A DNA stretch of 64,000 nucleotides, from positions 55,855,238-55,919,237 of the forward strand of contig CM031857.1 of NCBI GenBank assembly GCA_018697195.1. Reading direction: 5' to 3'. The notes under the pieces were generated by a model that was given only the letters and a program-made list of their open reading frames with translations, was not told where the DNA came from and did not search any database. Below, piece by piece: positions 37,222-49,726 of the stretch. This stretch comes from Certhia americana. Lineage: Eukaryota; Chordata; Aves; Passeriformes; Certhiidae. The position numbers and the translations under genes were made by a program. Position 1 is the stretch's first letter, and the number at the start of each line of letters is the position of its first letter.

Positions 37222-39340
37222 TAATCATATAATAGCAGGGGAGCATAAGGATCACCTGGTCCAACCAACCTTTTATGACAAAAGCATATTCTAAACAAGA
37301 TGGTGCAGCTGCCTGTCCAGCAAAATCTTAGAACTGTCTAATATTGGGAAATCCACCACTCCCATGAAGAAATAATTCCTGTTTATGGTTGTTTTCCTTA
37401 TGAAAAACATTCCTCTGTTGTCCTATTGTAATCTCCCCAGGAGTAACTTGTACTCATTACCCTTTGCATTTAAGTGTGACTCATTGTAAAACGGATCTCC
37501 ATCACTTTTGTAGCCACCCTTTAAATACTGGAACATGGTGAAAAAGTCTTCCCTAAGCCTTCTTTCCTGAAGGCTGAACAAAGCTTCCAGAAAGGCTGAG
37601 AGGACTGCCTTTCTTCTTGTGCCAGGCATCCCAGTCCTTTCATCACCTTTGTGGCCCATCTCTGGGCCCTCTCTATCCTGTCCACATCTGTTTTGCTTAG
37701 TGAGGACCAAAACTGAGCCCAGTATTCCAGATGTGGCCTGACAAGCACTGAGTAGATTGGGACAATGCCTTTTTTATTTCTGCTTGGGATGCCCTTGATG
37801 ATGCATCCTTTTGGCTTCTTTTGCCACAGCAGCTGCACACTGTTCAGTTTTATTAAGCTGCTTATCCACCAGAATCCCCAGCTCCCTTTCCACAGAGCTG
37901 CTCCCCAGCTGGGGAGATCTCAGCCTGTACTGAACTGCTGGGTTATACTTCCACTGGTGCAAGATTTTATATTTGTCTTTGGTTAGATTCATAAGGTTCT
38001 TGTTAGCCTACTCTTACAGCCTATCCAGGTCTTCCTGTGGACTGGCTCTCCCTTACGAAGTACCCAATTCCCTGCTTAGTTTGATATCTTTGGCAAATTT
38101 CATCCAGGTGCTCTTGATTCCATCATCCAGATCACTTATGAGGGCATTAGGCAGCATTAGGCCAAGTAATGATCCCTGGGAGACCCATAGGTTGCCAGCT
38201 TGTAAAGGAGCTCTTTGTCATCACTCTTTGAGTGCTCGTGGTCAGCCAGTTTCCCACCCACCACATGGACCACTTGTCTAGACCTCAGTGCATCAGTTTC
38301 TCAAGGAGAAGGCTGTGGGAAGCTGTATTGATGACCTTGTAGTAATCCAGGTAGACAATATCTGTTGCTTAACCCCATATCAACTGAGCAGGTTCCTTTG
38401 TCATTGAATGTGTTTAGGTTTGTCAAATATGTATTGCCCTTGGTGAATCCATGCTGAGCTTTCCCAATGATGTGCTGCATCTGACTTGTGATAGCCCCCA
38501 GGAAGATTTGTTCCATAACTTTCCAAGGGAATGAAATACAACTGATGTGCCTTTAATTTTCTGGATACTCCTTTTAAGTCCTTCTCAAAGATGGGAGTGA
38601 CATTAGCCTTCTTCCAGTCTGCTGGGATGTCTCCCAATCTGCATGATGTCTCAAAAATTATGGGGAATAGCCTCCCAATGACATCAGCCAGCTCCCTTAA
38701 CACCCTCAGGAGAATATAGTCAGGGCCTATGGATTTGTTGGGTCAAACTTGATTTCACAAACTAAATCTTCCATCACTGACAATGGCTCTGTGTTTGCAT
38801 TAACCTGGCTTTTTGTTTTCAAAGCTTGGGGCCCAACATTGTTGATGACAGAAAAAGAGTTGAGAAACTAGGCCTTGTCACTGTTGTTAGTGACTAATTC
38901 ATCTTTCCTATTTAACAGCAGGTTAATATTTTCATTCTGAACCTAGCTATTTGTTTATACATCTGAAGAACTCTTTATTGTAGTTCTTTGCATCTTGGGC
39001 CTATTGCTATTTGTTTTGAGCTGTTGCTTTTCTGTTTGCATCTTTGATGCCATTTCTGCAACCACAGCGGATTCCTGACACTGGCCCTGTAGTTCTCAAC
39101 TGGTTTTTGTCCACTTGTCCATCTCTGCTATGCTCCTCTTGGTTTTGAGCAGGCTCAGAAGCTCACAGTTAAGCCAAAGGGATCTCTTGCTCCATCTGCT
39201 TCCCTTACCTTTAAAGGGGCTGGACTCTTTGTGCTTCCAGGAGAGTGTTCCTGAAAATCTCCCAGCACTCACTAGCTCCTTCATGCTCCATGAAAGCTTT
39301 CAATGGAATCGCTCTCAAATGTTGCCTAGTTCTGAATACT
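37222..39340 (-). mobile_element. CR1 LINE, long 5'-truncated and decayed copy
   Basis: Conceptual minus-strand translation gives ordered pieces of CR1 ORF2 reverse transcriptase. ELADVIGRLFPIIFETSCRL and DIPADWKKANVTPIF lie near 38600-38700, HGFTKGNTYLTNL near 38400-38460, a WVGNWLT block near 38240, and YSVLVRPHLEYWAQFWSS with RLREDFFTMFQYLKGGYK near 37500-37770. The terminus at 37222 has the usual atcatag-like end. The frame breaks many times. The catalytic FADD motif reads FAKD at 38080-38100, so the enzyme is dead. The upstream endonuclease is absent. Divergence is substantial, so this is an older bird insertion than the 33.2 kb copy appears to be. Open frames on either strand here are fragments of this element. 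Confidence 0.95.
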
Positions 39341-42300
39341 TGCTTCATCAAGAATTAGTATAAATACTTTCTGTTAACCAAAGCTATTGTAATCAAAAAG
39401 CAGATAGAAGGAGAGTTGCATTTGTCAGACAGTGAATATAAATCTGAAAGAAGTGGTTTTACAGACTCTTTTAGTTCTTGCTGTGGCTCAGAGATCTGGA
39501 ATCCTTTTTCAAGTGTACATTTGCCAGCAGCCAGTGATTCGACAGTGCAAACCTCATCAATCATCTGCTTGTATTTCTGCAGCATACAGCACAGCCAACA
39601 GGGCATGAAAATCTAGACTGTCATTTCTTGGAACTAGGAAAGGTAGCAAGAGAGGCAGTGTATTTATTGAGAACCTCTCAATGTGTGTTAGGATGTCATC
39701 ACAGCCTTCTTGTTTTTCTCAATTGTTTTGGGGTTTTTTAACTGTCATATGCATCAGTCTCTAAGATGTCTAGAAAACTACATGACCAAAACTGTTAAGT
39801 GTCCTAGATACTCTCAATGTCTTTGATGTTGCTGAGAAAATGAGGAGTTAGTTTGCATCTTGAGAAAAAGTAGCCTGAATTCATCCCAGGTAACTTTAGA
39901 AATAAGTGTTTAACAAGGCCATCTATTCTAGAAACATATATTACCCAGCTTTCCTTTGTGTGAAGAGAGGCAGATGCCTTCATAGGTCTGTATCTGTAGG
40001 TGTAGACTTTGGTCTTAGCATGGCTGACATCTTCTAAAGGTACATGTTTCTCTGCATTGCCCAGACAAAGTGTTTAGGATGGTTACATTCTCAGTTCAGG
40101 TCATTCATATGGGAACAGCATGTAGGTGGGATCTCTGTCCACTGTGGGAGTGGTGGACAGCAGCTTCTCTACAGCCTCTCTTCACCACCTATTTACTGTT
40201 GTACAATAATTTAGAAAAACATGGTTTACTTATACAGCTTGTGGTTGACCTTCAGCTGTGTTGACACAGGAACAGGTGGAAGTCGAGAAGAAATGCCGAC
40301 CATGCAGCACATGTTTCAAGTAGAAGCAAGTAAGGAAAAGTAGTTGCAACACCTAATTTATGCATTCTGATGATCTCTGAGGATACAGAGCACCAAAGCC
40401 AGCTGAGACCTGATCGGTGAGGTAACAACTTCCCTATAAACTTGCTAGAAAACGTTGGAGAGTGCCTTTCAGGGCTGAAGAATGGTATGATTTTATTAAT
40501 GTGCTTTAGGTCTGCTTATCTCCATGGGAAGACATGATGATTCTGTTTTGAGGAAAAATGAGGTAAGACATATTTGTGATACCTTTCAATCCAAAGAAGT
40601 CACTTACCTTTTGAGTGCACTCAAAGGTACAATTTTGAAGAGAATATATGAAGTAAAAAGGTATCACTTTTCTGCGTGTACAGTTAAGAATTTGGGTGTA
40701 ACTGTAATAAGTACTAGTCATATATTTCATATTGTGTCGAGTTGGGATTTTTTAAAAGAAGCTCATTAGCAACTTTATTGTAAGTTAAGCAAATTACACT
40801 TCGTACCATTTAAGTACTAATGTTTTATTGAAGAACATTATTCACTAACTATAAATGCACTGGCAGTACTCATATATGATTAACAATTAATTCTTATAAT
40901 CATTGCATAAAACACAGAATAGGCATTGCTTTAATCTGTGAATTCCCTGAGTGTAATGCCATAGGTGTGTGACTTTCATGCTGCTTGTCTATTTTTGTAT
41001 TCATCCTAAGTAATATCATGTATGGAAAGTGGAAGTTGTGTAAATGCAAGTTAGTAATATTTGTAGGGCCCAGTGTCCCTGGGTGACCTCCCTGTGATAG
41101 ATTCCAAGCAGCTTGTGTTCCCAGGTTTGACTCCCTGTCTGAATTTTGAGAGAGCTTTTTCCAATTTTCCCCTGTGAAAAATATTTTTGTTAAGCAGATA
41201 CTCTTTTTCAGTGTCTGGGGCTTTTAATTTTTGAATCATTCACAGATGGCAGAATGCTGCCTGGCTGTGGTGAGTATCCCTGGACGCTGACATGCTGCAT
41301 TTCCATGTTGTTTCAGCAACAATGGGAGTTAAGTGCAGTCAAGGGGACTGTTTTTTGTGGCGGGCCTTTTCTTTTGCAGGAGTGGTACAAGTGAAAACAA
41401 GCATCATGCTTTCTTAATTCTACAATGACAGTAAAAGGACTGTGCATTAGTGGTGTTCTTGCTAGCTCACTGTCTTTTGAATGTCTTTATTAGTTCAGAA
41501 AACTTCAACATGTACTTACAGGCAGTCCGTGTTCAGGCCCTCCACAACTATTATATACCATGGAGGCTTTTAAAGTTTAGCTTAGCTCCCAGCATCATTC
41601 TTCAAATTACAGTAACTTACTTCTTGGCTGAGAGCACTTTTGAGAACTAATCTCAAATGTGTTTACTTTGGCTGCAGGACTTGAAATGCTTTAAAGGAAA
41701 AAAAAAAATTTAAAAGCTCCCCAAATGTTCCCGCAGCTTTACTTTCTCCTCTTATTATGCTAATCTGATTGTTTTTAATGTGAGGACTTCTTTTGCCCTG
41801 GATCTTATAGACTCTGCAGTGTCATAAAAGGTATACCACTTTACAGCTAAGTAATGTTGACTTGTAAGTTAGAAAATCTGAGGTTTTCATTTGGAATACT
41901 GCACTGTCTAGGAATATGTCTGTTTTTTCTACTACTCTCCTGAAATATAAGAAGTCACCACATTTAACATCTATGAGGTATTACCAGGATGTCTTAACTA
42001 AGAGGCAGCCAAAGTGAGCTTAAGAAGAACAAAAACATCTATTTTAATATTCAGTTTTTTAGTTTTTAGAAAAATAATTTATTATATACCTTGATTATTT
42101 CCATAATTTAGATAATGGGAAAATTAATGTACCGTTCGAGTTAATTGCCCTGTCTGTCCTTAGTGGGACAAAGAGATTCAGAAGTGATATTGAGAGATTT
42201 GTCAGTATTTGGGAAGTTTTGTTTCCTTATTCTCTGATAGTTAAGTTTTCACACCTGCGTGTAGTGTAACCTTGGAGACCTTTCTTGTCTTTTTTGTGGA

Positions 42301-42719
42301 CTTCTCTTAGAGAAGACTAGGCTAATATTCACACTAATTCAAGGGATAATGCAGAGCTGTCTTTAAATGTCCTTGTATGATTCTTGTAATGGTACCTAGA
42401 ATCTTGTATTTCTTTCTGCTCCCCTGTTCCTTCAGAGAAATTTCTCAGTGGGTAATAATTTGCCTTCAGGTGACTGTTTCAGGTAAGTAGTCTCCTTTCC
42501 ATGGCCACGTGCAGTTAATGTATAGATGAAACGGTGAAGGAGAGTGCAGCTTGGGACTCATTGATGTCGTGGTGCTGATGATATGCAGGCCTGCTGCCCT
42601 TGTGCTGGACCCAGCTGCTAATTTCCTGATGTTTGGCTGGAGCCTGGGCTTGGATAAAAGGGAGCTGGCTGTAGCATGGGCCAGATAATTTGGCAATGCT
42701 AATGGCTCATTTGTTAAAA
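39341..42719. other. Probable intron, nothing recognised
   Basis: AT-rich sequence. No splice-bounded open segment or repeat family could be supported on either strand. Confidence 0.5.
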
Positions 42720-43669
42720 CAAGTAGAGGGCTTGGCAATGGGAGAGTTTCTTTCTGCCTCACCTCACCCTTTCCCTCTGCTTTCCACCTCAAGGGTGTTT
42801 ATTGTGTGGGTGCTCTTTGGTGTGCTCATGGACTCTGGTGTCCTAGGTTTGCTCGCAAGGGGAGCAGTTGCTGTTCTATACTATGCGCGTCATCGCTGGG
42901 GGGCCTGGTTTCAGGAGAAAAAGGAATGTACAGCAGAAGTGCACTGTTTTGTTCCATTTCTTCCTCGTTTCTTCCTGGGACCAGCGCTGTCCCTCTCCTG
43001 CTGCTGCCTGTCTCTTCCCATCCCTCAGGAAGAATGCAGCTCGAAGCAGCGAACACAGCTGAGCTCAGCAAACCGCGCGTGCTGCGGCACCGGTGCCAGA
43101 AGCAGGTGTGGGGACAAAGCACCAGCAAACCGAGTCAAAAGGAGCTGAGCCCAAACCAAGCTCCAGCCAAGTCCAGCATAGCCGAGTGGAATGGTCCAGA
43201 GTGAGTGGCACTGCATGGAGTCAACCCAGCAGAGCAGCCTGGAAGAGGACAACACTGTGTGTAGTCAAACCACACGAATGGAGCAGTTCAAAAGCAGGGC
43301 ACTTGGCGCAGTGTGGACAATCTGGCTTTTTGGGGGGTTGTCCTTCATTGTTCCTCATTGGCTCAAGCTTGGGGAAGGGGAACTCTGGCTACAGAGAGCA
43401 TCTGCCATCTTGTGTTTGTCCCAGTGGTCACACAGAACTGAGCTGAGGTGGTGGTGAACACCTTTTCTGTGTAATGCACCTTCTCTTGTATACTTTGTTA
43501 TTAATCTGGTTGCTGTCACTGTATTTCTTACTCCAGTGCTGTTTACTTTCAGTACCTTGTTATCTCGACCCATAGTCTCTGCCTTTGTCCCTCTCTCAGT
43601 GGAGTGGGGCTGAGAGAAGGGGAAAGGCTCATCTGGAATTTAATTTTCATCTAGTTTTAAACCACCACA
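42720..43669 (-). mobile_element. ERV long terminal repeat (bird ERVL-like), probable solo LTR
   Basis: Read on the minus strand from 43669 it starts TGTGGTGGTTTAAA, then gatgaaaattaaa, a block of the ccactgagagaggga type, gggtcgagataa and gtgttcaccaccacctc. These follow in order the opening of the common avian ERV LTR that begins TGTGGTGGTTTAAACC. A polyadenylation signal AATAAA (plus strand TTTATT at 42798-42803) lies near the far end. The low-coordinate edge is approximate and no target-site duplication was confirmed. No gag, pol or env sequence adjoins it. The elevated GC and overlapping open frames at 42690-43457 (up to 152 codons) are explained by the LTR and are not called as genes. 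Confidence 0.7.
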
Positions 43670-44456
43670 ACTGATCACAAATGCATATTTCCATCTTTCT
43701 TCTTCGTGATTACAAGTGTTTCTGGTGAAGATGGGTCTTCCTACTGTACATATTTCCATTTGGTACATTCTGGCTCATTGCAGTGGCTTACCCATGAGTA
43801 TATATTTGCAAGCCACTTGAGAGAGAGGAAGAAATGTCAGCTGTTGCAGGCCGTTGACTGCCAGTTACTGATTTGGGCTGGCTGGCATGAACACATTTAT
43901 GTCTGTGGTTAAAAGCTCTGGATTTCTTTTCTCTGTTGGCTTGCATTCAAGGAGCTTTATGCAGAATAGTTTGGCTTTACTTGAGATTTATGGCTGGAGT
44001 TCAGATAGATCCTTATGTGCATCCATAAGAGATAAAGACTGTTGGTACGTGTGTCTTTGGCACGTTAGCCTAGATGGTGTGTGCACAAGCTCTCCTTTAG
44101 GGCCATGATCACTGCTCCCTGTGAAGAAGCTATCACTCACCAGCCATGCTTCCTCACTGAGAGAGCAGTTGCAGAAAGACGTGAACTTTCCACTTAGGAG
44201 ATTGTGGCTTCTGTTTTGGCAAATAAGTACCTTGTGTTGCGTCTTAAAGAGGGAAATTTTGTAAGATTTCCTGTCTGTCTTCAGTAGCAGTGCCCTAGCT
44301 CAACAGCTTGAGGTTAGGTATTTTAAGCTGTTGTATCAGCATGATCAACACTGGGTTTAGTGGCGTGTGGAAACAGTTTCTTATAGGACAGTCAGATCCA
44401 CATTCTCTACTAGTTACAGAAGAATTTTTCAGTATGAAACACAAAGGTGGTTTATA

Positions 44457-44495
<39 letters not shown>

Positions 44496-47400
44496 ATTAT
44501 ATAATACATATATTTTTACTCACTCCATATCCACTAGCTCAAATCTGAGGACATATGGCTGTGTGATTTACAAGCTGCAGTTTCCATTGTTAGCCATAAG
44601 TAGGAGATATTATGGAAATGACAGTGGGATTGGTTGCTGTGGTCAGGTCTGCATTTGGGTGGAGCAGATGAAATCTTGCCAGGTAATAATGGAGAAAAGC
44701 TATCACCGGCCACTTTTTACAAGCAAGATGTCCAAATGTAGAGGTGTGAATTTAAACATGCTCCAGGAGGCATGGGATCTAATTTAAAGTGACACAGACT
44801 TAGTTAAAACATGCAAGTTGACAGCTCTTGCAGTCTTGGAATTGACCTAGAATGGACATTTCTGAATATTAGAAAATAAATATGAACTGGACCTTAAAGT
44901 AGGCTTTCAGGTTTGTGTACAGGGTATGCTTACATAGGTTTTTATTGTTTCAGTAGAAGACTATTTGATACTCAGTTTATAATTCAAAAGATTCTCTAGC
45001 TAACTGCAATTAGAATATTACAATTTTAAAGAAGCTTTTCTTTTAACAAAAGCTGTACTGTGTGATAAACATGGGTTTGGTCACTTGGTAAAAATGCTTT
45101 GATACAACTTTCTTTAGCTGGGATTGTACAAGATTTTTTTTTCATTTACAGTGTATGTTCATCATAAAGGGATCAAAATATACTGTAATTGAAATAGCTT
45201 TGTTTCCAGGGCAATTCTTTCCTCAATTATTTTTATGTGTTCTCTACTTCATATACCCTCAATTGAACTTTTTTATTTTTATAATTTTTATCACTTTTTA
45301 CTGGTGAATTTGTTCCTGTTGGAGTTTGGGCTTTGTCATTTTATTTAGCAGTTTTCCTGGGAAGTCAGAATGTTACATAAATGCAGAAAAGATGTGCTGT
45401 GCATCAATTTTCATTATCTTGAAAGCACTACAGAGTTTAGATCTATAAACACATGTATAGATATTTTAAGCACAGCAGCAATTCTGCTAAACTTGATGAG
45501 TCTGTTTTCAAAGTTAGAGGAATAGGAATTTCTGAGCAGTAAGTGCACAGACCTTTACTTACTCTGAAATTCATTCTTTCCAGAGTGTAGCTTACTAATA
45601 GTAGGGGTGTATTTTTTTTTTTTATTTTTAGCACACTGATAGGAAAAACATTAGAGAGAAGCAAGGTCTTTTGGTGACATGAAGGTGACATTTAGGAAGA
45701 TGCTGCATGGGGTCTATTTTTCAGCTAATGCCTCTTTTATCCACAGCTGACAGCAGATGGAGAGCAACAAAATCTTGCTGCTTAAACTTCATGGTTCATC
45801 TGTAGTGATCTGCTTTTTTTTTTGGTTAGTAAATCACGCTACCTAATAAGATGTTTTAATATATGATAATATATTTTAATAGCTATCTGGTGTAACTATT
45901 AAATTATAATATTGCCCGTTAAACTCCTTTAGTAATGACTGAGAATTTTCTTCTATAAAGGTGATTCCCTACCCCCATCTCCTTTTGCCCCTAGGGAATC
46001 TTTATTAATTTCAACAGAGACTTGCTAGTGATGCTTTTCTTCTTTTTACTAATAGTATTGCTCAGGAAGAAAGGAGGAGAAACAAAATTAGGGACATTGG
46101 AAATAAAGGTGACCACTGAATAGAGCTCAGGGAATAAAAATACCCATGTGGGAGACGGAGAGAGAGGGCGGAAGGCCACCATGAAGAAGGAAGTGAAAGA
46201 AACAAAAAAAAAAAAAGCAAACTGCTGTGCTTTGCCCAGGATATACAAAGAGCCCTATGTACTTTCTGCAAAAGCAACACTTCTACATATTGTTATGGGA
46301 ATGTGGGCATTTCTCTTCCTTAGGATGAACTTTTCTCAAAATTGTAAAAGTTTACCAAGTATTTTTTTCTTTTCTGCAGTTCTTCTGGTCAGGTATTCCA
46401 TGTTTGTGCAGGGGAAGATGTACCTCTTGAAAAGTGTCTTTCCCCACAGAGAAGTAAAAAGGTGCACTTGGAACTGCATAGTTGTAGAATCACATCAGCC
46501 ATCTTGAGAAGAGCAGAGGCTTTGTGCTCTCCAATAATTTTCTTTCTTTGGGAAGCTGGCAAGAACTTAAATGTTCTTCTAAACAGCACTAGTAAAGATT
46601 AGTATGTTCCTATCACTGTGAAAGCACTAAAGATGCAATGGTCCCTAAGCACTGTCAAAGAAAGGACAAGATCTTAGTTCCATGGAAAAACTTAAGTGTT
46701 CCTTCTGCTCCACTTTGAGGAAGTTTGACCCTGATGCCCATCAATAGAGCAGCAAGTGAAGTATATACTTTATACATGATAATGTAGTATCATGGAGATG
46801 TAGTATAAGGAGACACAGCAAAATTTTCTTCTAAATACACAGTGGCAGATGACTTTTAGTACAGAAAAAACAAGGTTTTGTTGTTTGTTTTGTGCCGCCC
46901 TTCTGCTTTTCCCAGCCTCTGTGTTCTCCAAGTGACACATTTGTGTCAAGGAATTTCAGCATAGTGGCAAATGTTTTCTTGCAAATTGCAGATCTTCTCC
47001 AGGGAAGAACCTTTGCAACTTGCTTTTAATTTTGCATCCCAGTCCTCTTCCTTCTGAGACACCTGTCTGTACTCTTTTACAGGGTCAGACTGGTGATACC
47101 ACAGTTGCCTATTTTTTCTTTAAAATGATCACGATTATGTTCATCAAATATGTTATTTTATCAAGAATTGTCAAGTAAGGGGTAAAAGCAGAACAAATTT
47201 GATCATCTAACAATATTTTGTGGGGGAAATTTTCCAGAATCAGATCTTTTTAAAAGAAAATAACCTGAGCCTGTTATGCATAAGCAGTAATTATACTCAT
47301 GGCCTAAATCTAGCATGAATGTTGAGGCAAAGTGCAGAAGCTTTCTCCAAGCAGCCTCTATTCAGCCATTAAAACTTCCCCAGTCTCTGACAAAGCAAAT

Positions 47401-47869
47401 CAGTAAATAACACATCTGGTCTGTTTGGTAAATTGTTAGAACAAGTTCCTCATTTCTAGCATGTACTACCTCAAGTCTTCCATAAAAACCTGTAAGATAC
47501 TAGCCTGTCTGCCTGTCACTAACAGGGTTAAAATGGGTTGGAAAGAAAAATAAAGTTAGGCCATGTCTTGGGATGATCTCCAAATCTATGCAGCATGGAG
47601 GACAAAGCAATGAATCTTCAGCACTGCTTTGAAAAGCAGCATTTTATCAGTGCTGCCACAAAGACTGGCAGCAGCTGTTTTACCCTTTTCCTCAGCCTTT
47701 ACATTTAACATCCAGAGCACACAAGGGACAGAATCTTACCAACTGTGAAATATGTGACATATCCCAATGACAAGTGGAGAAGCTCCAGTGTTTGGTGCTC
47801 TCTGGGTGGTATTATAGGAGGAGCTTTCCTGGCCTGTGCACTCCAGTGTAAAGACAGAGGAAAGGAAAA
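43670..47869. other. Probable intron; possible conserved patch near 47.2 kb
   Basis: Mostly AT-rich with no exon recognised. About 47150-47420 contains a TTATGCATAA palindrome (POU type) and complex sequence that might be regulatory. Low confidence. Confidence 0.4.
44456..44492. repeat. (TG)n(TA)n microsatellite
   Basis: A few TG units pass into about thirteen uninterrupted TA units, followed by AT-rich degenerate sequence. Confidence 0.92.
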
Positions 47870-48417
47870 TTTTGGCACTCAGATGGCCACTCAGCTGTTT
47901 CCTCACTCCCCCTCTTCAGCGGAACGGGGAGAAAGTAAGATGAAGTATAGGTTCAGTTCAAGACAGTCGAATGAAGAAAAGAGAAGGCTGCCTGTGGAAG
48001 CAGAGCAAAATGATTTGGTCTCTACTTCAACTGCAGGGGATGTCCAGCTACTCAGCGAGAAGTAGAAATCCCACTACACATGGCAGTTTCTTTTCTATGA
48101 AGATGAATGCCTTAATAATGAATGCACTTCTCCTTTGCTTTTCTCCTAACTTTATTGCTGAGTATTACACTGTACAGTATGGGATGTCCCTTTGGTCAGC
48201 TGTGGTCAGCGATCCTGGCTGAGTCCCCTCCCAACCTCTTGCCCACTCCCAGTCTCCTGGCCTGTGGGAGTGTTGGAGAGACAGCCTTGGTGCTGTGTGG
48301 GGGATGCTCAGCAGCAGACAACACGTGGGTGTGCTACCAGCACCCTCCTAGACTCGACTGCAAAGCACAGCACTACGAGGTCAGCTGTGAGGAGTGTCAG
48401 CCCCAAACCAGGTAGGC
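47870..48417 (+). mobile_element. ERV long terminal repeat (bird ERVL-like), 5' slightly incomplete
   Basis: The order of blocks follows the same avian LTR type on the plus strand: ctcactccccctcttcagcg and a ggggagaaagtaag block, a tttattgctgagtattac block, atgggatgtccctttggtca, gtcagc followed by gatcctggctgagtc and ccctcccaacctcttg, and the end at ccccaaaccagg near 48415. The canonical TGT start is not visible, so the left edge is approximate. No internal retroviral genes adjoin it. It lies in opposite orientation to the LTR at 42.7-43.7 kb, 4.2 kb away. Open frames at 47745-48634 on both strands are products of this element. Confidence 0.82.
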
Positions 48418-49560
48418 CCAGTACAGCAAGGCAAGTGATCTTTCCATGAAGAGACAAAAGGACAGAGAATCTGTCCTTGCAGAGACAGAAAATATAAGGA
48501 ACAGTACCAAACAGGCACCTGAGTACAGAAACACCTTGTGCAGTTGTGCAGAAGAGAAAGACTGTGCCCAGTGCTGAGTATGAGAGTGCAATCCAGCACT
48601 TGTATAGCCACGTCCTGCAGTCTTTACAGAGCAACTTCCATAAGAGGTAAATGGCTGTTCAGGGGTTTCAGCAGATGTGCAATATTGTCAACACTTACTG
48701 CTCAGAGCTAGTAATGATTGTCAAAGATGTAAACTTGTGCAGTTAATAATGATGGTGCCTGACTGTGCTGTTCACCACCCTAAGGAAGGGAGCAAGCAAA
48801 AATCCCACGCTTACAGATACTTGTTATCCAACAGCATAATCATGAACAGTGTCTGAAAATACCATATAGATGTGGAATAAACTTTAGGCTTCTCTGTGGT
48901 GTGGTTAGTTACTACAGGAAAAATCTGCACATATTTATTTGTGTGGTAAATGGCACTATTACTCATGCTGTTTTTTTAGTGAGTTATTTTGACTAAAGTG
49001 CCACAGTTTCACAAAATGACCCATCAACTTATAATAAAATGCTCTTTTAGTAAGTTACCGCTGAAGGGATGTACTCAGAAAGTAATGAAAATCTACCAGG
49101 CTTCATAACACAAGTTTTCATTTCCGTTTTTTCAGTCTGTTGCAGTTTCTAGACAGGCCATCCGTAACAGGGCCTAGATGATTTGCTTAGGAAGCTGCCT
49201 TTGCTGTATTTAACCTTTTTTTTTTGTCAGTATTTTGTATTTCTAGATCCTACTTCATTAATGAGGTTGAAAAATACTGCCATTGCTAATTAGTTATGGG
49301 TCAGCAGCTGCTAACTTTACAATGCTGCACTATTTTCTTCTCAGCTTTGCAAATGCTCTCCTGTCTCATTTTATGGCTGCCTGGGGATAGATGTGAATAT
49401 CAAGCAGAATCCAAAACTTTTTTTTTCTTCTATCCAAACGCCTATCCAATGGTTCCACTAAAATTTGGACTCATAATTTAAGTATTCTGAAAGTGAAGGG
49501 TTGTAAATACAGGTGTCATGATAATAGCATAAGAATTGTGTAAACAGGAGAACCTGGTGT
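48418..49560. other. Probable intron, nothing recognised
   Basis: No exon or repeat family was seen in this interval. Confidence 0.5.
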
Positions 49561-49726
49561 GATTTTCCCAGAGAAGCTGTGAATCCCTTATATGTGGAAG
49601 TATTCAAGGCTATATTGGAGGGGGTTTTGCGGACTTGTCTAGTGGAAGGTGTCCCAGCCCATGGCAGAGGGCTGGAACTACATGATATTTAAAGTCCCTT
49701 CCAACACATGGAATGATTCATGATTC
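49561..49726 (+). mobile_element. CR1 LINE 3' fragment
   Basis: Plus-strand order matches the last 165 bases of avian CR1: cagagaagctgtgaatccct, ggaagtattcaaggc, tctagtggaaggtgtccc, gcccatggcagagggctgga, then aaagtcccttccaa and a decayed attcatgattc terminus. It is heavily truncated, with orientation opposite to the other CR1 copies here. Confidence 0.93.

Noticed and set aside
47745..48634. Overlapping open frames of 60-108 codons on both strands
   Set aside because: They coincide with the plus-strand ERV LTR or its edges and show no retroviral protein motif.
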